64,000 bases of DNA from Alcanivorax sp. 24. GTDB taxonomy: Bacteria > Pseudomonadota > Gammaproteobacteria > Pseudomonadales > Alcanivoracaceae. The stretch covers positions 1-64,000 of the forward strand of contig NZ_SNUA01000009.1 of NCBI RefSeq assembly GCF_004360225.1, read 5' to 3'. Positions 36,810-46,331 of the stretch are shown here, piece after piece; position 1 is the stretch's first letter; each line of letters opens with the position of its first letter. The notes beneath the pieces were generated by a model, which worked only from the letters and a program-made list of their open reading frames with translations, was not told the origin of the DNA and did no database searches. A program made the position numbers and the translations under genes.

Positions 36810-39215
36810 GTGATTCGTGTGGTTATCGCCCTGCTTATGCTCGTGCTGGGTCTGGCCATGGCCGCCGGTGGCGGCTGGCTGGTGTCCCTGAACGGCAGCC
36901 CCTATTACCTGGTGGCTGGCGCGGTGCTGGTGCTTTGCGCGCTGCTGCTGATAATGAAACGGCGCAGCGCGTTGAGCCTGTACGCCCTGCTGCTGGTTGG
37001 CACCCTGAGTTGGAGCCTGTGGGAGGTTGGACTGGACTGGTGGGCCCTGGCGCCACGCGGCGCCCTGCTGGTACTGCTGGGTTTGCTGTTGGTGATTCCC
37101 GGCGTGGCGGGCCCGATCCGGGGCGGACGCATGCCTTTGCTGCTGGCGGTATTGCTGAGCACGGCGGTGGCGGTTGCCGGCTACTACCAGGATCCCCATG
37201 ACCTGAGCGGGGCACTGCCCGGCCCGGTCAATCCCGGCGCCGGTCATTCCGAGCAAGTGCCCGACGGGGACTGGCATGCTTATGGACGAACCGCCTTCGG
37301 CCAGCGCTATTCACCACTGACACGAATCACACCGGATAACGTGACACGGCTACGCCGGGCCTGGGTGTTCCATACCGGCGACACCAACGCCACCACTTTC
37401 GAGGCCACGCCGCTGAAAGTGAACGATACGCTGTACCTGTGCACGCCACGCCATGAACTGATCGCACTGGACGCCACCACCGGCGTGGAGCGCTGGCGCC
37501 TCGATCCCGACATCGAGCCCGAGTTGAATCGCCGGCGTCAGATTTGCCGGGGCGTGGCCTATTTTCCCGGCCATCGCCAGCCCCCTCTGGCCACGGTGGA
37601 ACGTACCAACCCGCAACCGGAGGAAATGCTCGCCGCCACCGGCAGCGAACGGGACAGCCTGATCGACCCGGAAGATCTGCATTGTGAACGGCGGCTGTTC
37701 CTGCCCACCGCCGACGCCCGGCTCATCGCGCTCGACGCGGACAGCGGAGAACGGTGCGCCCGGTTTGGCGGCAATGGCGAAGTGGATCTGTGGGCCGGGA
37801 TGCCCAATCCGCAACCGCCGCTTTACTATCCGTCCTCGCCGCCGGTGGTCACCGACCAACTGGTGATCATCGGCGGTCTGATCAGTGACAACGTTTCCGT
37901 TTCCCAGCCTTCCGGCGTCATCCGCGCCTACGATGTGGACGACGGCGACCTGGTCTGGAACTGGGACCCCGGCAGCCCGGAACGGACCGAACCGCTGCCG
38001 GACGGCGAAACCTACAGCGCCAGCAGTCCCAACAGCTGGTCGGTGGCCAGCGTCGACGAAACCCTGGGCATGGTCTATCTGCCCATGGGCAACCACACGC
38101 CGGATCAATGGGGGGAACAGCGCGACCCCGACGCCGAGCGTTTCAGCTCCTCGGTGGTGGCGTTGGACCTGGCCACCGGCAAGGTGCGCTGGGTGTCCCA
38201 GACCGTGCGTCACGATCTCTGGGACATGGATGTGCCGGCGCAACCGAGTCTGCTGGACCTGGATACGCCCCAAGGCCGTGTCCCCGTGCTGGTGCAACCC
38301 ACCAAGCAGGGCGACATCTATGTGCTGGACCGCCGCACCGGCGATCCGGTGCTGCCGGTACGCGAACAGCCGGCGCCGGCCAGTCTCGGTTACCAGACCG
38401 TGGCCACCAGCCAGCCCAGCTCGGCACTCAACTTCAACCCGCCGCCACTGCGTGAGCGGGACATGTGGGGCGCCACTCCGGTGGACCAATTGCTTTGCCG
38501 CATCCGCTTCCGCCAGCTTCAGTATCAGGGCCGTTATACGCCGCCTTCGGAACAAGGAAGCCTGATCTACCCGGGAAACTTCGGTGTGTTCAATTGGGGC
38601 GCCCTGGCGGTGGATCCGGTCCGCCAGGTGGCGTTCACCTCCCCCTCCTACCTCGCCTACGTCTCCACTCTGGTACCCAGAAAAGACGACCATAGCCGCC
38701 ATGTCTCCTCCCGGGGGCCCGGCGCCAACGAAAACTATGGCGCCCCCTACGCGGTGAAGATGAAACCGTTCCTGTCACCACTGGGCCTGCCTTGTCAACA
38801 ACCGCCCTGGGGTTACGTGGCCGGGGCTGATTTGCGGACCGGTGAAGTGGTGTGGCGCCACCGTAATGGCACCATCGGCTATCCGTCACCGATTCCGTTG
38901 CCGGTGACCATCGGTGTGCCGGATATCGGCGGGCCGATCATTACCGCCGGCGGCGTGGCGTTCATGAGCGGCGGCCTGGATAACCACGTGCGCGCCTACG
39001 ACCTCACCAGTGGGCGCACGCTATGGGAAGACCGCCTGCCCATCGGCGGTCACGCCACACCGATGACCTATCTGGACGACACCGGCCGGCAGATCCTGCT
39101 GGTGGTGGCCGGCGGCCACAGCGCGGTCGGCTCCAAGGGCCGAAGCCCTGACGCGGTAATCGCCTATGTGCTGGATGACGAAGCGGAGGAGAAAGAAACC
39201 GATCCGGTACGCTGA
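36810..39215 (+). CDS. gcd: Membrane-bound PQQ-dependent glucose dehydrogenase family
   Basis: The 801-residue protein has five N-terminal transmembrane segments (to about residue 140) and a periplasmic eight-bladed PQQ propeller. It oxidises an aldose or polyol at the periplasmic face and passes electrons to ubiquinone. LWDMDVPAQP holds the residue equivalent to catalytic D466 of E. coli Gcd, and TKQGDIYVLDRRTG the PQQ-contacting K493. Length matches Gcd (796). The start is GTG 36810 with AGGAG upstream. Quinate/shikimate dehydrogenases share this architecture, so substrate is not certain. No PQQ synthesis genes are in the window. Confidence 0.88.
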   Translation: MIRVVIALLMLVLGLAMAAGGGWLVSLNGSPYYLVAGAVLVLCALLLIMKRRSALSLYALLLVGTLSWSLWEVGLDWWALAPRGALLVLLGLLLVIPGVAGPIRGGRMPLLLAVLLSTAVAVAGYYQDPHDLSGALPGPVNPGAGHSEQVPDGDWHAYGRTAFGQRYSPLTRITPDNVTRLRRAWVFHTGDTNATTFEATPLKVNDTLYLCTPRHELIALDATTGVERWRLDPDIEPELNRRRQICRGVAYFPGHRQPPLATVERTNPQPEEMLAATGSERDSLIDPEDLHCERRLFLPTADARLIALDADSGERCARFGGNGEVDLWAGMPNPQPPLYYPSSPPVVTDQLVIIGGLISDNVSVSQPSGVIRAYDVDDGDLVWNWDPGSPERTEPLPDGETYSASSPNSWSVASVDETLGMVYLPMGNHTPDQWGEQRDPDAERFSSSVVALDLATGKVRWVSQTVRHDLWDMDVPAQPSLLDLDTPQGRVPVLVQPTKQGDIYVLDRRTGDPVLPVREQPAPASLGYQTVATSQPSSALNFNPPPLRERDMWGATPVDQLLCRIRFRQLQYQGRYTPPSEQGSLIYPGNFGVFNWGALAVDPVRQVAFTSPSYLAYVSTLVPRKDDHSRHVSSRGPGANENYGAPYAVKMKPFLSPLGLPCQQPPWGYVAGADLRTGEVVWRHRNGTIGYPSPIPLPVTIGVPDIGGPIITAGGVAFMSGGLDNHVRAYDLTSGRTLWEDRLPIGGHATPMTYLDDTGRQILLVVAGGHSAVGSKGRSPDAVIAYVLDDEAEEKETDPVR

Positions 39216-39236
39216 GCCGCCGCTTTCCCCAGGGCC

Positions 39237-39320
39237 GTCCCACGGTTGTGGGACAGCCCGGATCGCTGGCAAGCCAGCTTCCCACGGAGGGGGCACGAAG
39301 CCGCAGTGAGAAGGGCACTC
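39237..39320. terminator. Hairpin terminator and REP remnant between convergent genes
   Basis: GTCCCAC-GGTT-GTGGGAC (39237-39254) is followed by a GCTGGCAAGCCAGC hairpin and a CTTCCCACGGA...GAAGCCGC REP remnant. It lies between gcd (plus) and the TonB receptor gene (minus); there is no T-tract. Confidence 0.5.
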
Positions 39321-39333
39321 GCTTGGGCGGGCC

Positions 39334-41577
39334 TCAGAACCGCACGGTGATGCCGGCGTTATAACGACGGCCGTCCAGTACCCGGCCATAGGTATCGTTG
39401 TCCACTTCCTTGTCGAACAAGTTATAGACACCGCCGTACACGCTCACCAGTTCGGACAGCTGATACTGCATACCCGTGTCCACCAGCGTGTAGCTCGGGT
39501 AGCGCTCGGTCAGGCCACCACGTCCGGCCACTTGTTCGGCACGCCCCTTGAAGCGGGCTTTGGACCAGATCCGGGCTTTGTCGGTGGCCTGCCAGTCGAA
39601 GGCGACGTTGGCACGATGACGGGGCTGATCATTGAGTGGGTTGCCCTTGTTGTCACCGGAAAGCTGCTCGCTGTCGGTGAAGGTGTAGTTGGTGTGCACG
39701 CGCATATCGTGACGTATCGGAAAACCGAACGTCACTTCCACTCCCCGTACCCTGGCCTCGTCCACGTTGGTGTACTGATACAGTTTTTCGTAGTCGTAGC
39801 CCTGATAAATACAGTCGGTGTCGGTTCCGCTGACGCGATCACAGATCAACGGTTTCTCGATTTTGTCCTTGTAGTCGGTGTGAAACCCGGTGACGCTGGT
39901 TTCGATGCCGTTACGGCCCTGCCACAACCCCGCCAGCTCATAGGTGACACTTTTTTCCGGTTTCAGATCGGAATTGCCGATGTCGCCACCGTCGGTGGAC
40001 GGGCCACCGCCGCCTTCCACCCAGTTGGAATCACCCTGTTTAAGATCCGGCGTGCGATAGCCGGCGCTGACGCCGCCTTTCAGAGTGAAGGCCGGCGACA
40101 GCGCATGGACCGCATAGGCCCGTGGCACCACTTCGCTGCCGTAGTTCTCGTCCTTGACCCAACGCAGGCCGCCGGTGAGAGACAGCGGGTCGCTAATGAA
40201 CCACTGGTCCTCGGCGAACAACGCCGCATCCCAACGTTCCAGATTCGCTTTGTTGATGGCGCGCGCCGGGTTCTCGGTTTTCTGCAACCGATACTGAGCC
40301 CCCACCGTCATCACATGGCTGTCGAACGGCAGCACCGTGGAAGTGTTGGCGGTGGTGCGCTCGTACAACGCGCTCTGAGTACGGTTCAGCATTTCCTCAT
40401 GCTGCACATAGCTCTTGGTGGTGAAGCCGTTGCCCCAGGTGAGATCGTGGGACAGCGCCTGATGGCGCCGCACCGTTTCCAATTCGCTGTCGCTGCCGGT
40501 GCGCGCCGCGGTGCCAACGATATCCTGGGTGGCATACCCTGCTTCCAGTTGCAGGGACTGGCGCTCGCTCGGGGTCCAGCCCAGCCGCGCCGTGGTGTTG
40601 TCACGGTCCAGATCGCGGTAGCCGCTGGGGATATCGTCTTCGTCACGCACATAGCGGGAACCGAACACGGTGAACGATAACCGGTCCGGAACCAGCGGCC
40701 CGCTCAGATAGTAGCGGTTCTGATGGTAATCGCCGGCATCGTGGCTTTCCTGCATGACCCGGTCCAGCGTCACCGAACCGCTCCACTGGTCCGGCGTTTT
40801 TTTGGTGATGACGTTGATGACGCCCCCCAAGGCGTCGGAACCGTACAGCGAGGACATGGGCCCGCGAATCACTTCGATCCGCTCGATGGCGGACACCGGC
40901 GGCAACCAGCCGTACTCGGCACCGGCGCCAAAACCGTTGTAATAACCCTGCCCGGATCCCTGCGGTTTGCCGTCCACCAGAATCAGGGTGTACTTGGAAT
41001 CCATGCCACGGATGGAAATTTCCTCGGTGCCGCCCTTGCCGGACGGGCCGTCGTCCACGTACACACCGGGTACCGCCTGCAGCGCCTCGGTAATGTCGCG
41101 ATACGCCTTGCCTTCCAACTCCTCGCGGGTAATCACGGAAATGCTGGCCGGGGCATTGGTCACATCCACCGCCTGCCCGGACGCCGAGGCGGACGTGACA
41201 GTGACTTTTTCCAGAGTATGAGGAGAGCCGGACCGCACCGGGCGCGCGCGCAGACGGTAGCTGCCGTTACCCTGGGCCACCGCCTCCAGCCCGGAACCGG
41301 CCAGCAGCACGCCCAACCCTTCCAGCGGTGAGTATTCGCCGCTCAATCCGGCGCTGCGCTTGCCCTCGGTAAGACGGCCATCAATCACCAGAGTCAGACC
41401 GGCGGCACCAGCGAATTCAGCCAGGGCACCGTCCAACGGCCCGGCAGCCACCTGGTAGAGGCGGGTGCCGGCACTCTCCTGGGCCACCGCCGGCCCGCTG
41501 ACCACGGCGGCCCCGGCCATCACGCCACACAACGACAACGTCAATGGCAGATGCCGAAAACGGGAAAAACACATCAT
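39334..41577 (-). CDS. TonB-dependent siderophore receptor with STN signalling domain
   Basis: The 747-residue outer-membrane receptor has a signal peptide (cleavage near AVA-QES) and an STN domain (about 38-112; VAAGPLDGALAEFAGAAGLT). A plug domain follows (about 125-260; INVITKK near its end), then a 22-strand barrel ending in ITVRF. The STN domain signals to a FecR-type anti-sigma factor, which is encoded just upstream with a FecI-type sigma. ATG 41577 has AAGGAT upstream. The ligand is probably a ferric siderophore; which one cannot be read from sequence. Confidence 0.92.
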   Translation of the reverse strand: MMCFSRFRHLPLTLSLCGVMAGAAVVSGPAVAQESAGTRLYQVAAGPLDGALAEFAGAAGLTLVIDGRLTEGKRSAGLSGEYSPLEGLGVLLAGSGLEAVAQGNGSYRLRARPVRSGSPHTLEKVTVTSASASGQAVDVTNAPASISVITREELEGKAYRDITEALQAVPGVYVDDGPSGKGGTEEISIRGMDSKYTLILVDGKPQGSGQGYYNGFGAGAEYGWLPPVSAIERIEVIRGPMSSLYGSDALGGVINVITKKTPDQWSGSVTLDRVMQESHDAGDYHQNRYYLSGPLVPDRLSFTVFGSRYVRDEDDIPSGYRDLDRDNTTARLGWTPSERQSLQLEAGYATQDIVGTAARTGSDSELETVRRHQALSHDLTWGNGFTTKSYVQHEEMLNRTQSALYERTTANTSTVLPFDSHVMTVGAQYRLQKTENPARAINKANLERWDAALFAEDQWFISDPLSLTGGLRWVKDENYGSEVVPRAYAVHALSPAFTLKGGVSAGYRTPDLKQGDSNWVEGGGGPSTDGGDIGNSDLKPEKSVTYELAGLWQGRNGIETSVTGFHTDYKDKIEKPLICDRVSGTDTDCIYQGYDYEKLYQYTNVDEARVRGVEVTFGFPIRHDMRVHTNYTFTDSEQLSGDNKGNPLNDQPRHRANVAFDWQATDKARIWSKARFKGRAEQVAGRGGLTERYPSYTLVDTGMQYQLSELVSVYGGVYNLFDKEVDNDTYGRVLDGRRYNAGITVRF

Positions 41578-41697
41578 GTTCCGATCCTTAACAGGGTGTA
41601 TTACCTGTTATCCCGAACGGGCGCCGGAAAAGTGCTACCCCTAATTGGATTTTTTTCGGATCCCGATTCTTGCACCCCATTGGGGGAAACCAAAACG

Positions 41698-42699
41698 CTA
41701 GACCGCCGCCACGCGCACCAGCCAGGGGGTGCGGTAATGAATCGCCACCGGCAGCGCCCGGGCCAGGGATTCCAACACATAGTCGGTATCCTTGAGCGGA
41801 TAGGCACCGGACACGATCAGGTCCGCCACCTCGTCGTCGCAATAGAGCAGGCCGTCGCGATAACGGCTCAGCTCATCGAGAAAATCCGCCAGCCGCCAAC
41901 GGTCCGCCTGCAATACGCCGCGGGTCCAGGCCAGCGCCCGCTGCCTGGACAATGGCGTTACCGACAGCCCGTCCGGGTCAAAATGAACCTGCTGGCCGGC
42001 ATTCAGGGTGACGGCGGCCTGGCGGGGATAGGCGGTAACCAGTTGCGCCCCGCCGGCCAGCACACCCACCGTGCCGGCCCCATGCCCCAGGTCACGCGCG
42101 GTCAGCCAGGCGCCTTGCACATTCAACAATGCCGCCGGCAGGGCCAGCGATAATGGGCCGGCCTTCTTCAGGGTGGAGGATCGCGTATCCAGGGCGACTT
42201 CACTTTCCGGCGCCAGGGAGATTCGGCGGCGGTCTTGGCCGAAGTCCACCGACACGGCACTGGCGGTGTTCAGTATCAACGACGAGCCATCTTCCAACCG
42301 GAACCGCTGCTGTTCGCCACGGGCACAGCGATAATCCGCCATCGCTTTTTGCCAGAACCCGCCACGCGCTCCGGCAAGCATCAGCATCGATCCCACCCCC
42401 ACCGCCGCCAGGGCGCCGAGCGCCCGGCGCCGGCCCACCGACGATGGCCGCTCCAGGGTGCGCCGCGCCACTTGCGGACTCAGAGTACCCAGTGTGCCCG
42501 CCATCCGCGCCACCGCGTCCCAGGCCTGGCGATGCTCCGCGTCGGCGTTGAGCCAGCGGCGCCAACGCTCCCGGTCGGCGGCTTGCTGTTCCCCGGACCA
42601 GAACAGCACCTGCCAGTCCAGAGCGGCTTGCAGGCTGGCGCTGTCCAGACCATGACGGTCGGCGTACTGGCGCAGAGGGCCGGGCAAAGCGTCACTCAT
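41698..42699 (-). CDS. FecR-family anti-sigma/sigma regulator
   Basis: The 333-residue inner-membrane protein has an N-terminal cytoplasmic domain (LQAALDWQVLFWSG...RWRRWLNADAEHRQAW), one transmembrane segment (about 92-110) and a periplasmic FecR domain. It would relay the STN signal from the receptor to the ECF sigma factor. Its start overlaps the sigma stop by four bases (ATGA). It precedes the receptor gene by 120 bp. Confidence 0.92.
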   Translation of the reverse strand: MSDALPGPLRQYADRHGLDSASLQAALDWQVLFWSGEQQAADRERWRRWLNADAEHRQAWDAVARMAGTLGTLSPQVARRTLERPSSVGRRRALGALAAVGVGSMLMLAGARGGFWQKAMADYRCARGEQQRFRLEDGSSLILNTASAVSVDFGQDRRRISLAPESEVALDTRSSTLKKAGPLSLALPAALLNVQGAWLTARDLGHGAGTVGVLAGGAQLVTAYPRQAAVTLNAGQQVHFDPDGLSVTPLSRQRALAWTRGVLQADRWRLADFLDELSRYRDGLLYCDDEVADLIVSGAYPLKDTDYVLESLARALPVAIHYRTPWLVRVAAV

Positions 42700-43214
42700 A
42701 CCGGTTCGAATTCGCTCAGCGCCAACAGACAGGACTGGGCGGCCCGCAGCATGTACTTGCGAACCGATCCATGGGACACACCCAAACGCTCGGCGATACG
42801 GCTATAGGTCAAACCCTCGAAACGGGAACACAGGAAGGCCTCGCGCACCTTGGAGGGCAGTTCGTCCAGCGCCTGGTCAATACGGGCCAGAGTCTCCAGG
42901 GTCAGCGCACGCTGCTCAGCGGAAGGCGCGCTGTCTTCCGGCAGTGCCGCCAGGGCTTCCCGGTAGGCAAGCTCCAACCGGCGCCGGCGGTGCATATCGA
43001 CCATCAGCCCCTTGGCGATGCGGGCCAGGAATGCCCGGGACTGCTCCGGCGCCGGAAAGCGGCCGGAGACCATCAACCGGACATAAGTGTCCTGGACCAG
43101 ATCGGCGGCATCAGCGCCGTCTCCGCCCAGGCGCCGGCGCAGCCAGCCCAGTAACCAATGGGCATGATCGCGGTACAGCGAACCGATGTCGGTTTGCGTG
43201 GCGTTCGTCATCAT
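42696..43214 (-). CDS. FecI-type ECF sigma factor
   Basis: The 172-residue sigma-70 family protein has region 2 (DAADLVQDTYVRLM) and region 4 (LPSKVREAFLCSRFEGLTYS). It belongs to the iron-responsive FecI group by context. Two adjacent ATGs (43214, 43211) are possible starts; a TTG further upstream is less likely. The promoter region has Fur-box-like sequence. Confidence 0.9.
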   Translation of the reverse strand: MMTNATQTDIGSLYRDHAHWLLGWLRRRLGGDGADAADLVQDTYVRLMVSGRFPAPEQSRAFLARIAKGLMVDMHRRRRLELAYREALAALPEDSAPSAEQRALTLETLARIDQALDELPSKVREAFLCSRFEGLTYSRIAERLGVSHGSVRKYMLRAAQSCLLALSEFEPV

Positions 43215-43265
43215 CAGCGGGCTATCGTCCGGACATGGCAGCAAATAAAAACGAATAGCGGTTAG

Positions 43266-43282
43266 TAATAATTATCAATAAG
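43266..43282 (-). promoter_or_regulatory. Fur-box-like site upstream of FecI-type sigma gene
   Basis: TAATAATTATCAATAAG (plus strand) reads on the minus strand as TTGATAATTATTA, similar to two Fur hexamer repeats. It lies 52-68 bp upstream of the sigma start. Iron repression fits the gene family. Confidence 0.45.
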
Positions 43283-43368
43283 AAATGAAGTCTAGGGATC
43301 GATTCTCACAGGGGCAAGCCCTGCCCTGCACATTTCTTACACATTTTCGATATTGATTTGCCGATAGC

Positions 43369-43384
43369 AACAATTATCATTCAC
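43369..43384 (+). promoter_or_regulatory. Fur-box-like site upstream of DUF3649-PepSY-DUF3325 operon
   Basis: AACAATTATCATTCAC contains ATTATCATT, close to the Fur consensus half sites. It lies about 50 bp upstream of the DUF3649 start. Together with the site at 43266-43282 it suggests iron control of both divergent units. Confidence 0.45.
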
Positions 43385-43430
43385 TGCCCATAATGGCACC
43401 ACTCTCCGCCGATCCGACTAGAGAAACACC

Positions 43431-43718
43431 ATGTCACAATTAAAGAACGCCACCCGGCTGTCGGTGGCGTCGCGTGCAATCGCCGCGGTGCTGGGGGGAT
43501 ACGCACTGAGCGCCACCGCCACCGCCGCCCTCAGTGTGGGGTTGCCGATGTCCCGCATGGACGCGGTGATCACCGCCTCGGTGCTGTCGTTTCTCATCTA
43601 CAGCGTGGCGGTGATCTGGGCCTTCGCCTGCGCCACCACCGCCCGCGCCTGGGCCGGCATCGCCATCCCCACCCTGCTGTGCGGTGCTCTGGTCTGGCTA
43701 CTGGGGCCGGCATCATGA
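43431..43718 (+). CDS. DUF3649-family small membrane protein
   Basis: The 95-residue protein has three transmembrane segments. It matches the small iron-uptake-associated DUF3649 family by size, composition and position before a PepSY protein. Its stop overlaps the next ATG (ATGA), indicating coupled translation. The exact function is unknown. Confidence 0.8.
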   Translation: MSQLKNATRLSVASRAIAAVLGGYALSATATAALSVGLPMSRMDAVITASVLSFLIYSVAVIWAFACATTARAWAGIAIPTLLCGALVWLLGPAS

Positions 43719-45322
43719 ACGGCTCCCTGCGGCAGTCCATGGCCTGGCTGCATACCTGGAGCGGGCTATTGCTGGGGTGGCTGTTGGTGGCCGTGTTCGT
43801 GACCGGCACCAGCGCCTACTACCGCGAGGAGATTTCCCTGTGGATGGAGCCGGAACTGCATCAGTCCACCGCCTCCGATGACACCATGGATCTGGCCTGG
43901 CAAACACTGGGGCGGATCGCCCCTGAGGCCCGCTCCTGGGATATATCCCTGCCGGATGCCCGCAATCCGGCGGTACAACTGCGATGGCAGCCCGCCGGAG
44001 AGGAGCAGCCGCGTCAGGGCGGAGGCCGTAACCGTGGTGAGCAGGCGTGGATGGACGCGGGCAGTGGCGAGGTGCTCACGCCACGGGAAACCCGTGGCGG
44101 CCATTTCCTCTACCGCTTCCACTTCGAGCTGTACGGCGTGCCGCGTTTGTGGGCGCGTTGGCTGATCTGCGTCGCCACCATGTTCATGCTGGTGGCGATC
44201 ATCAGCGGGGTGATCACCCACAAGAAGATCTTCAAGGATTTCTTCACCTTCCGCCCCGGCAAGGGACAGCGATCCTGGCTCGACGCCCACAACGCCAGCG
44301 CCGTTCTGGCGCTGCCGTTTCACTTCATGATCACCTATTCCGGGCTGCTGCTGTTCATGGTGATGTTGATGCCGTGGGGCATCGACGCCGCCTACGATGG
44401 CGACCGCCGCGCTTTCTTCGACGAGGCGTTTCCGCGTTCCACGGAGGCGCCCGGACCAGCCGGCGAACCGGCGGACATGGTCGCCATCGGACCGCTGGCC
44501 GCGGCCACCGCCGCCCGCTTCGAACGCCCGGTGAGCCGTATCGAAGTGCAGCATCCCAACCGCGAAAACGCGCGGATTCGCATCAGCGTGGAGCAGGACG
44601 TGGCCATTAGCGGGCGCCGTCGCGGCGGCTCCCCCACCCAGGTCTTCCAGGGCTCAAGTGGCGACCTGCTGGAAACCATCGAACCACGGGAGGCGCCGAC
44701 GCCGCTGATGGGCAAGGTCTACAATGTCATGACCAATCTGCACCTGGTGCGTTTCGCCGACCCGCTGGTGCGGCTGTTGTTCTTCTTCTCCGGGCTGGCC
44801 GGCTCGGCCATGGTGGCCACCGGCATGCTGCTCTGGGTGTCGAAACGCACCCAGCAACTGCGCCGGCAACAGCCGGGCGCCGCACTGAAACTGGTGAACG
44901 GCCTCAACATGGCGTCGATCACCGGCCTGCTAGCCGCCATCGGCGCTTACTTCGCCGCTAACAGAGTGCTGCCGGCGACCCTGGCTGAGCGTTCCTCCTG
45001 GGAGATCCGGGTGTTTTTCCTGGTCTGGCTGACGAGTCTGGTGCATGGCCTGCTGCGCCCGCATCGGCGCGGCTGGATCGAACAACTGGCGGTCATCACC
45101 GTGCTGTGGCTGGCCCTGCCGTTTCTGGACATGGTCACCACCGACAGCCACTTGTTCAGCGCCGCCGCCTGGCGCCTGGGTGCCCTGGCCGGCTTCGATC
45201 TGATCTGCCTGCTGCTCGGCGCCCTGTGGGGATACGCGCTTTGGCGGGTGGCAAAACCCAAACCGGACAAACGGAAACCGGCGCGCGCCCGTGAACCGGC
45301 TCTGGCGGAGGGCAATGCATGA
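43715..45322 (+). CDS. PepSY-associated transmembrane protein, likely siderophore-iron reductase
   Basis: The 535-residue inner-membrane protein begins RQSMAWLHTWSGLLLGW, the typical PepSY_TM N-terminus, and has two conserved internal histidine-bearing segments (HKKIFKDFFTFRPGKGQRSW and LDAHN). At least five transmembrane segments are visible. Family members such as FoxB, FsrB-like and PiuB-like proteins are linked to ferrisiderophore reduction in the inner membrane. It is the middle gene of a three-gene overlapping operon. Confidence 0.88.
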   Translation: MNGSLRQSMAWLHTWSGLLLGWLLVAVFVTGTSAYYREEISLWMEPELHQSTASDDTMDLAWQTLGRIAPEARSWDISLPDARNPAVQLRWQPAGEEQPRQGGGRNRGEQAWMDAGSGEVLTPRETRGGHFLYRFHFELYGVPRLWARWLICVATMFMLVAIISGVITHKKIFKDFFTFRPGKGQRSWLDAHNASAVLALPFHFMITYSGLLLFMVMLMPWGIDAAYDGDRRAFFDEAFPRSTEAPGPAGEPADMVAIGPLAAATAARFERPVSRIEVQHPNRENARIRISVEQDVAISGRRRGGSPTQVFQGSSGDLLETIEPREAPTPLMGKVYNVMTNLHLVRFADPLVRLLFFFSGLAGSAMVATGMLLWVSKRTQQLRRQQPGAALKLVNGLNMASITGLLAAIGAYFAANRVLPATLAERSSWEIRVFFLVWLTSLVHGLLRPHRRGWIEQLAVITVLWLALPFLDMVTTDSHLFSAAAWRLGALAGFDLICLLLGALWGYALWRVAKPKPDKRKPARAREPALAEGNA

Positions 45323-45654
45323 CGGTCCTGCTGGCTCTCGCTCTCGGCTACACCGGTCTCACCTGTCTTGCCCTGGGTATGAAGCGTCACCATCAGGAAC
45401 TGCTTGGGCGCAAACCCACCGAGGCACGGCTGCGGCTGTTCAAGACCATTGGCTGGCTGCTGCTCCTGGCCACCACGGCGGCCTGCCTGATGCTGTGGCC
45501 GTTGGGGCTGGCCTTATCCATGGTGCCGGTTCTGGTGACTCTGGTCGGGTTGCCGCTGATCTTTCTGCTGCCCTACCAGCCGACGCTGGCACGCCATCTG
45601 GCCTGGGCGCTGCCGTTGGTCGCCGGTGGTCTGGCGGTGGCCGGCCTGGGTTGA
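45319..45654 (+). CDS. DUF3325-family small membrane protein
   Basis: The 111-residue protein has three hydrophobic segments and a basic loop (GMKRHHQELLGRKP). This fits DUF3325, which commonly follows PepSY proteins in iron-uptake operons. Its ATG overlaps the preceding stop. Function is unknown. Confidence 0.8.
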   Translation: MTVLLALALGYTGLTCLALGMKRHHQELLGRKPTEARLRLFKTIGWLLLLATTAACLMLWPLGLALSMVPVLVTLVGLPLIFLLPYQPTLARHLAWALPLVAGGLAVAGLG

Positions 45655-45684
45655 TGGCCCGATGACAGCCCATTGCCCTCTGTA

Positions 45685-45696
45685 TAGACTGGTCTA
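45685..45696. promoter_or_regulatory. TetR operator 1 (autoregulatory)
   Basis: TAGACTGGTCTA, in the context ATAGACTGGTCTAGAT, lies 26 bp upstream of the TetR start. The same motif occurs at 46524-46535. It resembles LmrA/YxaF-type operators with ATAGACCAGTC-like half sites. Confidence 0.75.
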
Positions 45697-45721
45697 GATC
45701 CTTCGCTGACGGACACAGACC

Positions 45722-46300
45722 ATGGCAGCCCGCCCCAAGCACCGCGACCGCCTGATCCACAGCGCCGTAGCCCTGTTCCGCAAGCAGGGTTACGCCAGCA
45801 CCGGCATCAACGACATCCTGGCCGCCACCGGTGCCCCCAAAGGCTCGTTTTACCATTACTTTCCCAACGGCAAGGAGCAGCTTGGCGAAGCCGCCGTGCG
45901 CCACGCCGGGGAGCGGGTACTGGAAACGCTGCGAGACCTGCGCCACCAGTACGGCAACAGCGCCGACGCCCTGCGCGCCTATGGCGAGCTGCTGACCGGC
46001 TGGATGGCGCGATCCGGTTTCGCCGACGGCTGTCCGCTGGCCACTACCTTGCTGGAAACCACTCCCGGTTCCCGTCTCATCACCGACGCCGGGCGCGAGG
46101 CGATACAGAACTGGCGCCGGGAATGGGAGACGCTGCTGATCGACGACGGTATCCCGGCCGACCGGGCCCGCCCGCTGGCGTCCCTGATTCTCTCCGCCCT
46201 GGAAGGCGCCCTGATCCAGGTCCGGGTGGAATGCCACGGCCAGGCCATCGCCGACGCCTGCGCCAGTCTGGCCGACCAGATCAACGCCCTGCGTCCCTGA
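45722..46300 (+). CDS. TetR/AcrR-family regulator (LmrA/YxaF type)
   Basis: The 192-residue regulator has a DNA-binding helix-turn-helix at residues 10-50 (YASTGINDILAATGAPKGSF) and a C-terminal ligand domain with the CPLATTLLETTPG segment typical of the LmrA/YxaF group. It probably represses itself and the two thioesterase genes downstream, as the same palindrome lies before each unit. The inducer may be an acyl compound; this is inference. Confidence 0.9.
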   Translation: MAARPKHRDRLIHSAVALFRKQGYASTGINDILAATGAPKGSFYHYFPNGKEQLGEAAVRHAGERVLETLRDLRHQYGNSADALRAYGELLTGWMARSGFADGCPLATTLLETTPGSRLITDAGREAIQNWRREWETLLIDDGIPADRARPLASLILSALEGALIQVRVECHGQAIADACASLADQINALRP

Positions 46301-46331
46301 CACCGGAACCTGGATATCATCCCCCGGGATA

